A stretch of 64,000 bases of DNA from Cohnella abietis (GCF_004295585.1 NZ_AP019400.1:5859501-5923500), one strand, 5' to 3'. Shown: positions 1-8,062, numbered from the stretch's first letter. Notes: generated by a model not told the origin, from the sequence alone. Translations and numbers: made by a program.

Positions 1-2
1 CT

Positions 3-434
3 TCCTTTAAAGCCAAGGGGGAAGAGCTCAAAAAGCAGCTAGGGGTAACAGATGGTGCAACAGCGACTGTTGTCATTCGGCTAGGTAAACAATTCTATGT
101 CATGGGGAATAGCGGATTCGCCAATATTCTTTATGATACTCTTGGTTACACTCCTACCCCATTAGTCAAGGAAACCTTGATCGATAAAAATGAAAGATTC
201 GCTGATTTATCAAGCGAGCTTATGCCTGAATACACAGGAGATTATCTATTTGTGCTCACGGATGAAGATGAGGCTGCCAGAGCAAGCGCGGATTCTTTTA
301 CAAATGAGGCACTATATAAATCACTTAAAGCCGTTGCGAGTAATCAGGTTTACTACATTCCAACGAAATGGAATTTTGATGATCCAATTACTAAGGACAG
401 ATTAATTGAAGTGCTTCCTACAATTATGAAATAA
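3..434 (+). CDS. Siderophore ABC transporter substrate-binding protein, 3' part
   Basis: The reading frame is already open at the left edge, so only the C-terminal ~143 residues are present. They match the C-terminal lobe of FhuD/FepB-type (class III) iron-siderophore binding proteins: a strand ending FYVMGNSG, a GDYLFVLTDEDE strand-turn and a final VYYIPTKWNFDD segment before the closing helix. The protein would be an exported lipoprotein handing ferric siderophore to a permease, but signal peptide and lipobox lie outside the window. The same fold and nearly the same motifs (LYVMGNYG, GDRLFLLVGED, HFMDAKWNYGD) recur in the C-terminal half of the regulator at 562-2220, so the two genes are paralogous in that domain and probably serve one siderophore system. 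A terminator follows. Confidence 0.8.
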   Translation, partial: SFKAKGEELKKQLGVTDGATATVVIRLGKQFYVMGNSGFANILYDTLGYTPTPLVKETLIDKNERFADLSSELMPEYTGDYLFVLTDEDEAARASADSFTNEALYKSLKAVASNQVYYIPTKWNFDDPITKDRLIEVLPTIMK

Positions 435-460
435 AATCTTTATCGATGTATGACTAACGA

Positions 461-500
461 AAGAGGCTGTCAACTTCATGTTGATAAGCTTCTTTTTTTT
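461..500 (+). terminator. Rho-independent terminator
   Basis: An imperfect stem (461-474 against 480-494, one bulge) is followed by a run of eight T at 493-500. It closes the transcript of the substrate-binding protein and separates it from the Fur-box promoter of the next gene. Confidence 0.65.
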
Positions 501-520
501 CTATACAATTAGCATGTAAT

Positions 521-535
521 TGATAACCATTCTCA
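521..535 (+). promoter_or_regulatory. Fur box upstream of the Btr-like regulator
   Basis: TGATAACCATTCTCA matches 13 of the 15 positions of the Bacillus Fur consensus TGATAATnATTATCA. It sits about 26 bases before the TTG start at 562, where bound Fur would block transcription in iron-replete cells. The target gene being a siderophore-type regulator supports the call. Confidence 0.7.
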
Positions 536-561
536 ATTTGAATTTAGCGGGAGGAACATAA

Positions 562-2220
562 TTGGAACAAAATGAACAGAAAGTCCCCTTCCTTCACGAT
601 ATATTATTTTCCATATGTGCAGTTGGTACATTCGATAGCTGCAGAGATGCAGTAGATATAAGTCCGCTAGAAGGGCATCATGCGATAATTGCTTTTACCA
701 AAGGTAATGGCTCTCTCATCACTGATGAAGCTTCTTTGCATTTTAAACCGGGAATATGCTTGATTGTTCGGCCTGGAGGTCCAATCAAGTTTGATGAGCT
801 AGTTGGAAAAGACATTACTGGGTATTGGATTACCTTTGATATATATCCATTAGGAATGAGCACCCCCTCACCCGGCATGCCTAATTGCTTTCCCTATGGA
901 CAGCAGATAAGTCCAACTCCCTTCATTAAATTCGTGGATTTGCTAGAACAGCTTGCGATCAAGCACCACAATGCTAACAGGCTTGATAGCTTTAAGCAGC
1001 AAATACGATTGCAGGAGCTAATTGTCTTGTTGTTGGAAAGCCATCAAGCTACGCAAAACCCCACGGATGCCATGCAGGCTGTTGAGCGTTCTGTTGCCTA
1101 TTTGGAAGATCATTATATTGAAAATATTACGGTCGAGCTGCTATCTCAGCAAGCCGGTGTGCAGCGTTGGGAGTATAGCTCTTTATTTCAAGAAATAACA
1201 GGCTTTAAACCCCTAGACTATTTAACTGAAGTGCGGATGAAACGCGCCAAGGAGCTACTGCTGCTATCCAATGCCCCACTTCGAGACATCGCACATCGTG
1301 TTGGCTTTAAGGATGAGTATTACTTCAATCGCAGATTCCGGAATGCCATGGGAATTTCCCCCAAGCAATATGCACGTACTCATCAAAGTAGGGTAAGTAT
1401 TCAAGATTATCAAGGCTCACCCATAGAGCTTCCGCTACAGCAATCAAGGATAGTAGTAACTGGGCATATATTGGGTAATTTATTAGCATTAGGGGTGCGG
1501 CCTGTTGGAGCTGATTTAACGGTAATCGGCAAACAGGTCGTATATCGAAATGAGCTTCATAACATTATGGATATTGGCCCAAGTGAGGATTTGGAAAGAA
1601 TAAAAGCACTAGATCCCGATTTTATTTTTCACTGCTGCACTATCGGTGATGTTACAGATCCCGTAGCCCAAATTGCGCCTACATTAGTAATAAACAGATT
1701 GGATTCAAACTTCGATCAGCTGAGGTTAATGGCCACAGTAGTCGGTAAACGACCTCATGCTGAGAAGTGGATTAAGGAATATAAGACTAAATCAAAGGCA
1801 TTGTGGAGCCAATTTCGGCTAGATATAGGCATAAATGAGACTGTAACGGTTATCGTAGTCGTTGATGGTAAGCTTTACGTCATGGGCAATTATGGGCTAT
1901 CCTTTACACTGTATCACCCTCTCGCCTTTAAGCCATCTGAGAAGGTTAGAGAAATGATTGAGATGGGGATTGATTTTCGGAAAATATCTACTGAAATGAT
2001 TGAGAGTTATGTCGGGGATCGACTTTTTTTACTAGTAGGAGAAGATCCAATTTCCGTTAATGAAGCAAAGCGCCTGATCAACAGCCCTCTATGGCGTGAG
2101 CTTTCACCTGTTCGAAAAAATCTTGTTCATTTCATGGATGCTAAATGGAACTACGGTGATTCACTTACTCTTGAACGGGTGCTGACCGAATTGCCAGGTG
2201 TTTTGCGTAATAGCTCCTAG
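562..2220 (+). CDS. btr: AraC-family regulator fused to a siderophore-binding domain (Btr-like)
   Basis: 552 residues. The N-terminal ~165 form a cupin-like sensor region, ~170-275 the two AraC helix-turn-helix motifs (IENITVELLSQQAGV; LRDIAHRVGFKDEYYFNRRF, then GISPKQY), and ~285-552 a periplasmic-binding-protein domain of the FhuD/FepB class. This layout is that of B. subtilis Btr, a cytoplasmic activator that senses a ferric siderophore through the binding domain and turns on its uptake genes. The start is TTG at 562 with GGGAGGA just upstream. The Fur box at 521 implies iron repression. The binding domain resembles the protein encoded just upstream, consistent with shared ligand. No signal peptide is present. 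The symbol is by architecture; the ligand (bacillibactin or another siderophore) is not known. Confidence 0.85.
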   Translation: MEQNEQKVPFLHDILFSICAVGTFDSCRDAVDISPLEGHHAIIAFTKGNGSLITDEASLHFKPGICLIVRPGGPIKFDELVGKDITGYWITFDIYPLGMSTPSPGMPNCFPYGQQISPTPFIKFVDLLEQLAIKHHNANRLDSFKQQIRLQELIVLLLESHQATQNPTDAMQAVERSVAYLEDHYIENITVELLSQQAGVQRWEYSSLFQEITGFKPLDYLTEVRMKRAKELLLLSNAPLRDIAHRVGFKDEYYFNRRFRNAMGISPKQYARTHQSRVSIQDYQGSPIELPLQQSRIVVTGHILGNLLALGVRPVGADLTVIGKQVVYRNELHNIMDIGPSEDLERIKALDPDFIFHCCTIGDVTDPVAQIAPTLVINRLDSNFDQLRLMATVVGKRPHAEKWIKEYKTKSKALWSQFRLDIGINETVTVIVVVDGKLYVMGNYGLSFTLYHPLAFKPSEKVREMIEMGIDFRKISTEMIESYVGDRLFLLVGEDPISVNEAKRLINSPLWRELSPVRKNLVHFMDAKWNYGDSLTLERVLTELPGVLRNSS

Positions 2221-2317
2221 GTCTTACAACAGATTTATTTTATGAATTGAGCCAAAAGAATACTTAGGTGTATAATTAGAATTTATAAAGCGGAGTAAAC
2301 AGATCAGATTTAGGTTT

Positions 2318-2950
2318 ATGAGCAGTATGGGAATGAGGGTGTTGAATATGTCTAAGCTAACGGTCGACAGTCAGTACGCACAGCTCGCTTGGTCTATGAG
2401 CAAGACAGGCGTTCTTGGATACGGTGGTGGTCCCTCCGTAATCCCTCTAATCCGACATGAAGCTGTTATTAAGTATAAATGGATGGATGATGATGAATTC
2501 GGGGAAATACTCGCCATTGCCAATGCGCTCCCCGGACCAATCGCGACTAAGATGGCTGCCTACCTCGGTTATCGTCAGAAGGGCGTCCTCGGCTCCATTG
2601 TCGCGGTTCTTACGCATATTTTACCTTCGGCAATTGCTATGATTTGCTTGTTATCGTTCGTGGAGTATTTAAGCAACTCTGCTGTTATTCAAGGGATGAT
2701 TGTTGCTGTTATGCCGGTTATTTCCGTTATGCTTGGGGTCATGGCCTATGAATTCGTCAAGAGAGCTTACAAGGGGCTCGGTAAAATAATGGTCGTTGTC
2801 TTCTGTGCGATTTCATTTGTCATGCTGCAGCTTATCCCCCTGCATCCAGCGATTGTTATTGTGCTGTTCCTCGCCTACGGAGCCGTTCATTTCAAACTTG
2901 TTGACCGGATAAAAGCAAAGAATAAGAACAACAAAGGTGAGACACCATGA
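2318..2950 (+). CDS. Chromate transporter, N-terminal half-size subunit
   Basis: A hydrophobic protein of up to 210 residues from the short-chain CHR (ChrA) family, as in the B. subtilis YwrA/YwrB pair. The hallmark GYGGGPSVIPLIRHE near the N-terminus and ALPGPIATKMAAYLGY follow the family order, then three or four further membrane segments. Half-size CHR proteins work as a two-gene pair to export chromate, or possibly another oxyanion. Several in-frame ATGs occur; ATG 2348 (MSKLTV) has GAGGGTG upstream and may be the true start, the 2318 start having only weak Shine-Dalgarno support. The gene overlaps the next by four bases (ATGA), which implies translational coupling of the two halves. Confidence 0.8.
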   Translation: MSSMGMRVLNMSKLTVDSQYAQLAWSMSKTGVLGYGGGPSVIPLIRHEAVIKYKWMDDDEFGEILAIANALPGPIATKMAAYLGYRQKGVLGSIVAVLTHILPSAIAMICLLSFVEYLSNSAVIQGMIVAVMPVISVMLGVMAYEFVKRAYKGLGKIMVVVFCAISFVMLQLIPLHPAIVIVLFLAYGAVHFKLVDRIKAKNKNNKGETP

Positions 2951-3492
2951 ATGATATGATTCATTTAATAGTTGGTTTTTTTATATCCAACGTGCTTGGT
3001 TATGGCGGAGGGCCTGCTTCCATTCCTCTTATTTACCGAGAGGTCGTGACGAACTATAATTGGACATCCGATCATCAATTTTCAAACATACTTGCGCTAG
3101 GCAACACACTTCCTGGTCCCATCGCCACTAAAATAGCCGCATTCGTTGGCTATGACGTAGCCGGAATCAGCGGCGCATTACTGGCCTTAGCTGCAACAGT
3201 TGTCCCCTCTGCCATCGCTCTCATCGTACTACTTAAGATTATGCGACGTTATCGCCAATCCTCAGTAGTCAAAGGAATGACTCTGCTTGTGCAACCGGTC
3301 ATTGCTATCATGATGCTCGTTCTAACCTGGCAGATGGGCAAGACCTCCATGGACTCCCTCGGCATGTGGCAATCGATTATTATCGCCGCAGTCGCACTGT
3401 GGGCGATGGAAAAACGCAAGATCCATCCTGCTTTTGTCATTCTATGTGCTTTTATTTACGGCGGCATAGTCGTTCCTCATTTCCATGTTTAA
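2947..3492 (+). CDS. Chromate transporter, C-terminal half-size subunit
   Basis: A 181-residue membrane protein homologous to its upstream neighbour, with the same two motifs (NVLGYGGGPASIPLIYRE and NTLPGPIATKIAAFVGY) followed by hydrophobic segments to the C-terminus. Together the two proteins equal one full-length ChrA. The start ATG overlaps the upstream stop, and GGTGAGAC upstream acts as ribosome site. In the CHR family the two halves insert with opposite topology, which is known for B. subtilis; here that is inference. A terminator follows at once, so the two genes form a closed bicistronic unit. No ChrB-type or other regulator is adjacent. Confidence 0.8.
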   Translation: MNDMIHLIVGFFISNVLGYGGGPASIPLIYREVVTNYNWTSDHQFSNILALGNTLPGPIATKIAAFVGYDVAGISGALLALAATVVPSAIALIVLLKIMRRYRQSSVVKGMTLLVQPVIAIMMLVLTWQMGKTSMDSLGMWQSIIIAAVALWAMEKRKIHPAFVILCAFIYGGIVVPHFHV

Positions 3493-3496
3493 AGAG

Positions 3497-3540
3497 TGGC
3501 TGCCCGATAAGTGATGAACTTATGGGCTGTTTCTTTTTTA
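3497..3540 (+). terminator. Terminator of the chromate transporter pair
   Basis: GCCCGATAAG (3502-3511) pairs with CTTATGGGC (3519-3527, one bulge), then TTTCTTTTTTA. A related hairpin occurs at 62714-62744 beside the second copy of the neighbouring dispersed repeat, so this hairpin may belong to that element. Confidence 0.7.
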
Positions 3541-3548
3541 TATCGAAT

Positions 3549-3640
3549 ATAGTTTTTGCGGGGAAATATCTCCTTCCGGTTGTTGATTGAGATCGTGAAA
3601 TCTGAATGGGTAAAACATAAAAGGAGATTTCCCCTAATAA
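3549..3640. repeat. Dispersed intergenic repeat, copy A
   Basis: Two blocks recur in inverted orientation near the right end of the window. 3589-3620 is an exact 32-base reverse complement of 62564-62595. 3549-3582 (containing TTTTTGCGGGGAAATATCTC) matches 62662-62695 with few differences. In this copy the two blocks are separated by 6 bases; in the other, by about 66. The palindrome seen whole in copy B is broken here: the right arm starts AGATTTC (3626-3632) and then diverges. No ORF is carried. It looks like a decayed or deleted non-coding repeat element. Confidence 0.65.
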
Positions 3641-3679
3641 CTGGTTAATCAACAGGCCTGATTTCATTCAAGTAAATGC

Positions 3680-3802
3680 TTATTTCTTTTTAATTTCTTC
3701 CAATATTTTTTCTTGGAGCTTTAGGGACTTTCGTAATGATACATCGATAGAAATCAAAGTTATAATTGATAAAATCATAAAGAATATAATTCCTATAGCC
3801 AT
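3680..3802 (-). CDS. Small membrane protein, 40 residues
   Basis: The protein is one N-terminal hydrophobic helix (MAIGIIFFMILSIITLISID) followed by a short amphipathic, lysine- and glutamate-rich tail ending EKILEEIKKK, which can form a coiled coil. ATG 3802 is preceded by GAAGAGGTAGAGACG, a good ribosome site at proper spacing; the longer upstream open frame lacks one and has no membrane-protein character. The function is unknown; small proteins of this shape are common in Bacillales. It lies downstream of the ECF sigma factor on the same strand but beyond a strong terminator, so it probably has its own promoter. Confidence 0.6.
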   Translation of the reverse strand: MAIGIIFFMILSIITLISIDVSLRKSLKLQEKILEEIKKK

Positions 3803-3950
3803 CGTCTCTACCTCTTCAATTTGAATTTTAAATAAATATATGAAATATTGTATCACATTCCCATAATATTGATAAATTGGTGATCTGAAGAAGTGGAGAG
3901 TGGACAAGCCTCGCTTGCCAGCTACCGCAGGTACTGAGGTTACGGCAAGT

Positions 3951-4020
3951 AAAAAAAGAAACCTCTCTTTGGTCAAATGGAAGTGTCGAGCAACCATTTA
4001 AAAAGAGAGGTTTCTTTTTA
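3951..4020 (-). terminator. Long terminator hairpin downstream of the ECF sigma gene
   Basis: AAAAAAAGAAACCTCTCTTT (3951-3970) pairs almost perfectly with AAAAGAGAGGTTTCTTTTTA (4001-4020). The loop holds a smaller nested stem (CAAATGG against CCATTT). On the minus strand it ends in a T run, as expected for a terminator 18 bases past the sigma factor stop; the A/T-rich flanks on both sides may make it act both ways. Confidence 0.8.
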
Positions 4021-4037
4021 TAAGCCGTTTATACTTG

Positions 4038-4595
4038 TTATCCTTTTTCCAGCGTCTTCTTCAACAAATCTCTGCCCCGCTTAAGTCGGGACTTGACCGT
4101 ATTCATCTTCACATTGTTCATCTCTACGATCTCTTCCATGGACATATCCAGCACATAGCGCTGATAGACCATTAAGCGATAAGCCTTAGGTAGCTTGTCG
4201 ATAGCCGCATACATAGTCTCAGCAGCTTCCTTAAGAATAAGCACGTCCTCTGGTCTTTGGGCGTCCGCAGCCTGATTTTCCCAGCCCTCATGCTTCATCA
4301 TCGGATGAGCTAGCGTAAGCTTTGTTTTGCGCTTGCGAAGAATATCTATGCAGATGTTTTTGGTCGTCGTAAAAATTAAGGATGAGATAGAGCCTGCGGG
4401 ATCCAGACGCTCAAAGTTAACATACAGCTTGAGGAATGTTTCCTGCACGGCTTCTTCACTGTCTATTTTACTCCGCAATATTTTCCAAGCGAAGCTGAAA
4501 ATCTTATCTTTGTAGTGCTCGAACATTTGCTCATAGGAGATTACAGGAACTCCCCTATTCGCTGTATGCTGCATGTCCATAGGTTTGCATCTCAT
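4038..4595 (-). CDS. ECF RNA polymerase sigma factor
   Basis: About 185 residues with both domains of the sigma-70 ECF class. Region 2 (around residues 20-90) has FEHYKDKIFSFAWKILRSKI, then SEEAVQETFLKLY and the TTTKNICIDILRKRK stretch that contacts the -10 element. Region 4 (around 125-180) has AYRLMVYQRYVLDMSMEEI then NNVKMNTVKSRLKRGRDLL, the helix-turn-helix for the -35. No anti-sigma gene is adjacent on either side, which is unusual. The ATG at 4595 has an AGGAG that is too far (about 18 bases); ATG 4577 is an alternative. A possible ECF-type promoter precedes it, suggesting self-activation. AIM24 and TerC genes lie upstream on the same strand. Confidence 0.88.
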   Translation of the reverse strand: MRCKPMDMQHTANRGVPVISYEQMFEHYKDKIFSFAWKILRSKIDSEEAVQETFLKLYVNFERLDPAGSISSLIFTTTKNICIDILRKRKTKLTLAHPMMKHEGWENQAADAQRPEDVLILKEAAETMYAAIDKLPKAYRLMVYQRYVLDMSMEEIVEMNNVKMNTVKSRLKRGRDLLKKTLEKG

Positions 4596-4620
4596 TTCTG
4601 CGAACTTCGATTGCTCCTAT

Positions 4621-4648
4621 TCTAACATAAGAGAGCGCCAATGTTCCG
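4621..4648 (-). promoter_or_regulatory. Possible ECF-type autoregulatory promoter
   Basis: On the minus strand GGAAC (4647-4643) is followed 16 bases later by GTTA (4626-4623), resembling the GGAAC-N16-CGTT promoters of ECF sigma factors, about 30 bases before the ATG. The -10 element is only partial, so this is a suggestion. Confidence 0.35.
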
Positions 4649-4681
4649 AATTCACAGAAAATTCTCTAAAAATACACAGGA

Positions 4682-5362
4682 TTAGCGTGGTCCTGGTATA
4701 TATTTCTTAATCCAATTACCGAAGCCTGCTGGATTGCGAGTTTGTATAAGTACAATTCCTTCACCACGAAACCTACACACAAGAGCTTCACCGCTCGTTA
4801 TGCTTGAGAACCATCCTTTGGATGCTTTCTCGATCTTATAATGAACATAATCTGGCCAAGCGACTAAATGACCATTATCAATAACTCTTTCTTCTCCAGG
4901 CTCCAAATTAATGGCATGAATGGATCCGTAAGAAGAAAGGAATACAGTACCTCTCCCACTTATTTCTATAATGAAAAATCCTTCGCCCGACAGCAATCCC
5001 TTGCTCAGGTTCTGCATCTTCGTATTGATTTGAATACCGCTAGTCCCTGCAAGAAATCCATCCTTCTGCACGAACAATCGGTAAGAGCCGTCCAGCTCTA
5101 CCGACTGAATGTCGCCCATAGAAGATGGAGCTAGCAATACCTCGCCTCCTCCTCTATTCGCTGATAGCTCTTGGAAGAAGAAAGTCTCTCCACTCAGCAT
5201 CCTGCCCAAGCCTGCCATAATACCGCCTTCCATCGTCCCTTTGACATCGACGGTAGGAGACATGGAAACCATTGCGCCCGACTCTGCTTTTACAGAATCC
5301 CCCGCGTTAAGATGCAGCTTAAGCATTGCAAAAGCCCCTTGGTAAAGAACCTCGTGCTTCAT
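4682..5362 (-). CDS. AIM24/TIGR00266 family protein
   Basis: A 226-residue soluble protein of the AIM24 (YwoF/TIGR00266-type) family. The start MKHEVLYQGAFAMLKLHLNAGDSVKAESGAMVSMS is the family signature, followed by repeated beta segments (GMLSGETFFFQELSANRGGGEVLLA, then a DGFLAGTSGIQI stretch) and a glycine-rich end (GFGNWIKKYIPG). The family forms a beta-helix-like fold; its bacterial role is not established. ATG is preceded by GGAGGAGTAGCG. It lies 124 bases after the TerC gene and 86 before the ECF sigma gene on the same strand, so the three may share a transcript. Confidence 0.85.
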   Translation of the reverse strand: MKHEVLYQGAFAMLKLHLNAGDSVKAESGAMVSMSPTVDVKGTMEGGIMAGLGRMLSGETFFFQELSANRGGGEVLLAPSSMGDIQSVELDGSYRLFVQKDGFLAGTSGIQINTKMQNLSKGLLSGEGFFIIEISGRGTVFLSSYGSIHAINLEPGEERVIDNGHLVAWPDYVHYKIEKASKGWFSSITSGEALVCRFRGEGIVLIQTRNPAGFGNWIKKYIPGPR

Positions 5363-5486
5363 CGCTACTCCTCCAAGTCATTATTATTGTTATTAATTAT
5401 TTATTTTATATTATCGAACAGCTCTATGATAGACCTATCCCTCTTGCTACTCGCTATAATGACTAGGACAAGAGTGATAAGCCCCA

Positions 5487-6284
5487 TTATCCAGTTGAGG
5501 ATGAGCCTTGTGCCCTTTTTTTAATCGAGCTTATAATCATTGTACCTACAAAGATAGCAATTAGAATGGAAAAGAACACAACATCCGACACACGGAAGCC
5601 GAAAGCTCCGGAAATCATTTTGGCAGCAATAACAACAATAAGGATAAATGCCGCTTTTTCCAGCTCAGGGAACTTGTCGATCAATTTAAGGAACACTTGG
5701 GCAACTCCACGCATCATCAGTATCCCAACGATACCTCCCAAGAACAATACCCATACTTCTTCACTTACGCCAAAGGCGGCTAGGACGCTATCCATGCTGA
5801 AAGCAACATCCATAATCTCGACCGCAAGAACTGTACGCCAGAAGCCAAGACCTTTGTTATCGATCTCGCCAGCTTCTGGTTTTATTTTACGCCGAATGTA
5901 AGGGATAAGGGGGATTACACCAACACGTGCTAATGAGAATTCCAGATGAAACAAATTGCTAAGTGCGATCCAAAGAAGATACAATCCTCCGGCCACTTTA
6001 ATCCAGGTTATCTGAACCAAATAGGTCCCGATCCCAATAGCCAAGAAGCGGAATATATATGCACCAATAAGTCCGTAAAACAACGCCTTTCTTTGTTGCT
6101 CCTTCGGAAGATGTCTAACCATAACCGCAAGCACTACGGCATTATCAGCAGACAGCAAGCCTTCAAGAATGACAAGTGTTCCAACAATTCCCCAAGTCGA
6201 TGGCTTTGAAAGAATCGAGCGCATGTGCTCCCAATTGAAAAATATCGAAAAGTTATCTAGTATGCTGTTAAAAAAATCTGGCAT
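5487..6284 (-). CDS. TerC-family integral membrane protein (probable metal exporter)
   Basis: About 265 residues with seven predicted membrane helices. Acidic intramembrane motifs typical of TerC are present: VILEGLLSADNAVVLAVMV near the N-terminus and VLAVEIMDVAFSMDSVLAAFG in the middle. B. subtilis relatives (YceF, YkoY) are linked to manganese efflux, loading exported metalloenzymes. The double ATG after CAGGGGGATC marks the start, at 6284 or 6287; the longer open frame upstream has no ribosome site. I looked for a yybP-ykoY manganese riboswitch in the 5' region and saw none. It may be cotranscribed with the AIM24 gene downstream. Confidence 0.85.
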   Translation of the reverse strand: MPDFFNSILDNFSIFFNWEHMRSILSKPSTWGIVGTLVILEGLLSADNAVVLAVMVRHLPKEQQRKALFYGLIGAYIFRFLAIGIGTYLVQITWIKVAGGLYLLWIALSNLFHLEFSLARVGVIPLIPYIRRKIKPEAGEIDNKGLGFWRTVLAVEIMDVAFSMDSVLAAFGVSEEVWVLFLGGIVGILMMRGVAQVFLKLIDKFPELEKAAFILIVVIAAKMISGAFGFRVSDVVFFSILIAIFVGTMIISSIKKRAQGSSSTG

Positions 6285-6440
6285 CATGATCCCCCTGCTT
6301 CCAATTCGAGGTTTAATATGGGCTCCCGGCTTTATTTTATACATACCCCCCTCAATATTTGGTAATCCTTATATTCCTGCAACCTTACGAATTATAGCTC
6401 CGTCTAACTATGTAACAATAAACAGGCATACAAAACAAAA

Positions 6441-6495
6441 AAAGAAGGGCCATCCCTCATAGTCCAATTCGACCATAAAGGATAACCCTTCTCAG
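6441..6495 (-). terminator. Terminator of the NlpC/P60 gene
   Basis: AGAAGGG (6443-6449) pairs with CCCTTCT (6486-6492), with inner pairing of ATCC and GGAT; on the minus strand it ends in a TTTTTTTG run. It lies 14 bases past the stop of the endopeptidase gene. Confidence 0.75.
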
Positions 6496-6508
6496 AAATT
6501 CTATTTAA

Positions 6509-6985
6509 TTAAAGAACGCGTCTAGCTGTTACATAAGCTTTTTTCCAATAGCTCGTTTCCATGCTAGTAAGCGTAACACCTTTACTGCTGCTTGCGTGGA
6601 GCATCATTCCGCCACCCGCATAGACTGCGACATGACTAATTCCGCCTCCGCCAGTCTTGAAAAACATAAGATCCCCCACACTAAGGAAAGCTTTATCTAC
6701 CTTATCGCCGCTATACGACTGGGATACAGAAGTACGTGGCAAGTCAATGCCGAATTGGCTAAATACATATTGTATATAAGAGGAGCAATCAAATGTATCC
6801 GTGCTTCCTGCTGCCGATCCATATTGATAAGGCGTACCGATTTGCTCCTTGCCGTAAGCGATTAGATCGAGTGATTCCTGGGTTGCTGCGCTTGCCTGAG
6901 AAGGAGAAGCGATCATAGATCCTAGAAGTCCAGTTACAATCACGCTGCAAGTAAGTAATAGCTTAATGGCGAATTTCTTATTCAT
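6509..6985 (-). CDS. Secreted NlpC/P60 cell-wall endopeptidase
   Basis: 158 residues. Residues 1-33 are a Sec signal peptide (MNKKFAIKLLLTCSVIVTGL, hydrophobic core, cleavage near SQASA). The rest is one NlpC/P60 domain, with the catalytic cysteine in DTFDCSSYIQY, the catalytic histidine in GISHVAVYAGG and a third polar residue in MMLHASSSKG. Such enzymes cut the gamma-D-Glu-diamino acid bond of peptidoglycan stem peptides. It has no SH3b or LysM binding domain, so it is a minimal enzyme acting outside the membrane. ATG follows GGGAGGAAATATAACAT. It appears monocistronic. Confidence 0.9.
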   Translation of the reverse strand: MNKKFAIKLLLTCSVIVTGLLGSMIASPSQASAATQESLDLIAYGKEQIGTPYQYGSAAGSTDTFDCSSYIQYVFSQFGIDLPRTSVSQSYSGDKVDKAFLSVGDLMFFKTGGGGISHVAVYAGGGMMLHASSSKGVTLTSMETSYWKKAYVTARRVL

Positions 6986-7150
6986 ATGTTATATTTCCTC
7001 CCGAATTTCTCTAGGTTGCCGTGAACCCTTGATGTCGGATTTTAATATAACACACCTTTTTCTGCCTATAATTTACCAAGGAGAAGACAAACACAGTAAC
7101 CAAGGCGATTATAAGGCTTTCTTAGAAATGAATTAGAAAACGTTAATTTG

Positions 7151-8032
7151 TTATTGGGCCTCTTGGTATGCCTTGAGTCCAAGCGCTATAGAGCCACTTA
7201 AGCCGGCATTATCTCCAAGACCTGGAGGTACGATGTAATCGTCAATGCCCGCTTCTACTGCCGCTGAAGCTACGTATCCATTCAGGTTTTTCCGAACCTG
7301 CTCGCGAATAAGCGGGAACAGATGTAATTGATGCATTACGCCGCCACCAAGAATAATTTTCTTCGGAGAGAGGAGCAGAATCGCGCTAGCTAGCGCTTGC
7401 CCGATGTAGAAGGCTTCCATCTCCCATGCAGGATGGTCCTGAGGTAGCTCGCTCGCTTTAACACCCCAACGTTCTTCAATTCCCGGTCCAGCAGCCATTC
7501 CTTCCAAGCAATCGCCATGATAAGGACATTTGCCCGCATAGGTATCATTAGGATGGCGTCGTGTTAACACGTGCCCACCCTCTGGATGCACCAAGCCGTG
7601 TAACAGCTTGCCCTCAGCGAATACACCCACTCCGACACCAGTGCCGATTGTGTAGTATAGACAGCTATCTGAGCCCTTGGCTGCACCCCAGGTGGCTTCC
7701 CCAAGCGCAGCCGCATTAACGTCCGTATCCCAACCGAGTGGGATGTTGAATATCTTCTTAAGCTCCGGAAGCACTGGATAATTCGTCCACCCTGGCTTTG
7801 GCGTTGTTGTAACATAACCGTATTCCGAGCTCTCACGATCAATATTAATCGGCCCAAAAGATCCTATTCCGAGAGCTTCAATCTGCTTATCCTTAAAGTA
7901 GGCTACGACTTGAGCCAGCGTCTTCTCCGGCTGTTCTGTTGGAAAGCTAACGCGGTCGAGAATCTCACCATTCTCGTTTCCAACCCCACATACAAATTTT
8001 GTTCCGCCTGCTTCTACTGCACCAATTAACAA
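7151..8032 (-). CDS. ROK-family fructokinase
   Basis: A 293-residue sugar kinase. The N-terminal GAVEAGGTKFVCGVG is the ATP phosphate-binding loop, WDTDVNAAALGE holds the catalytic aspartate, TIGTGVGVGVFAEG is the second glycine loop, and HPEGGHVLTRRHPND followed by CPYHGDCLEGMAAG is the zinc-binding motif of ROK kinases. The sequence corresponds to the GmuE/YdhR-type fructokinase group, which phosphorylates fructose to fructose-6-phosphate; other hexoses cannot be excluded. The start codon is TTG, preceded by AGGGGGAAATAAAG. It follows thrC by 30 bases on the same strand and is probably cotranscribed, though the pathways are unrelated. Confidence 0.85.
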   Translation of the reverse strand: MLIGAVEAGGTKFVCGVGNENGEILDRVSFPTEQPEKTLAQVVAYFKDKQIEALGIGSFGPINIDRESSEYGYVTTTPKPGWTNYPVLPELKKIFNIPLGWDTDVNAAALGEATWGAAKGSDSCLYYTIGTGVGVGVFAEGKLLHGLVHPEGGHVLTRRHPNDTYAGKCPYHGDCLEGMAAGPGIEERWGVKASELPQDHPAWEMEAFYIGQALASAILLLSPKKIILGGGVMHQLHLFPLIREQVRKNLNGYVASAAVEAGIDDYIVPPGLGDNAGLSGSIALGLKAYQEAQ

Positions 8033-8062
8033 CTTTATTTCCCCCTACACATTCAACTAAGA

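Noticed and set aside
3803..3997. N-terminal extension of the small membrane protein to 105 residues
   Set aside because: The extension runs into the sigma factor's terminator hairpin and has no ribosome site; ATG 3802 does.
6285..6440. yybP-ykoY manganese riboswitch upstream of the TerC gene
   Set aside because: Expected from the family, but I could not find its conserved core in the leader.
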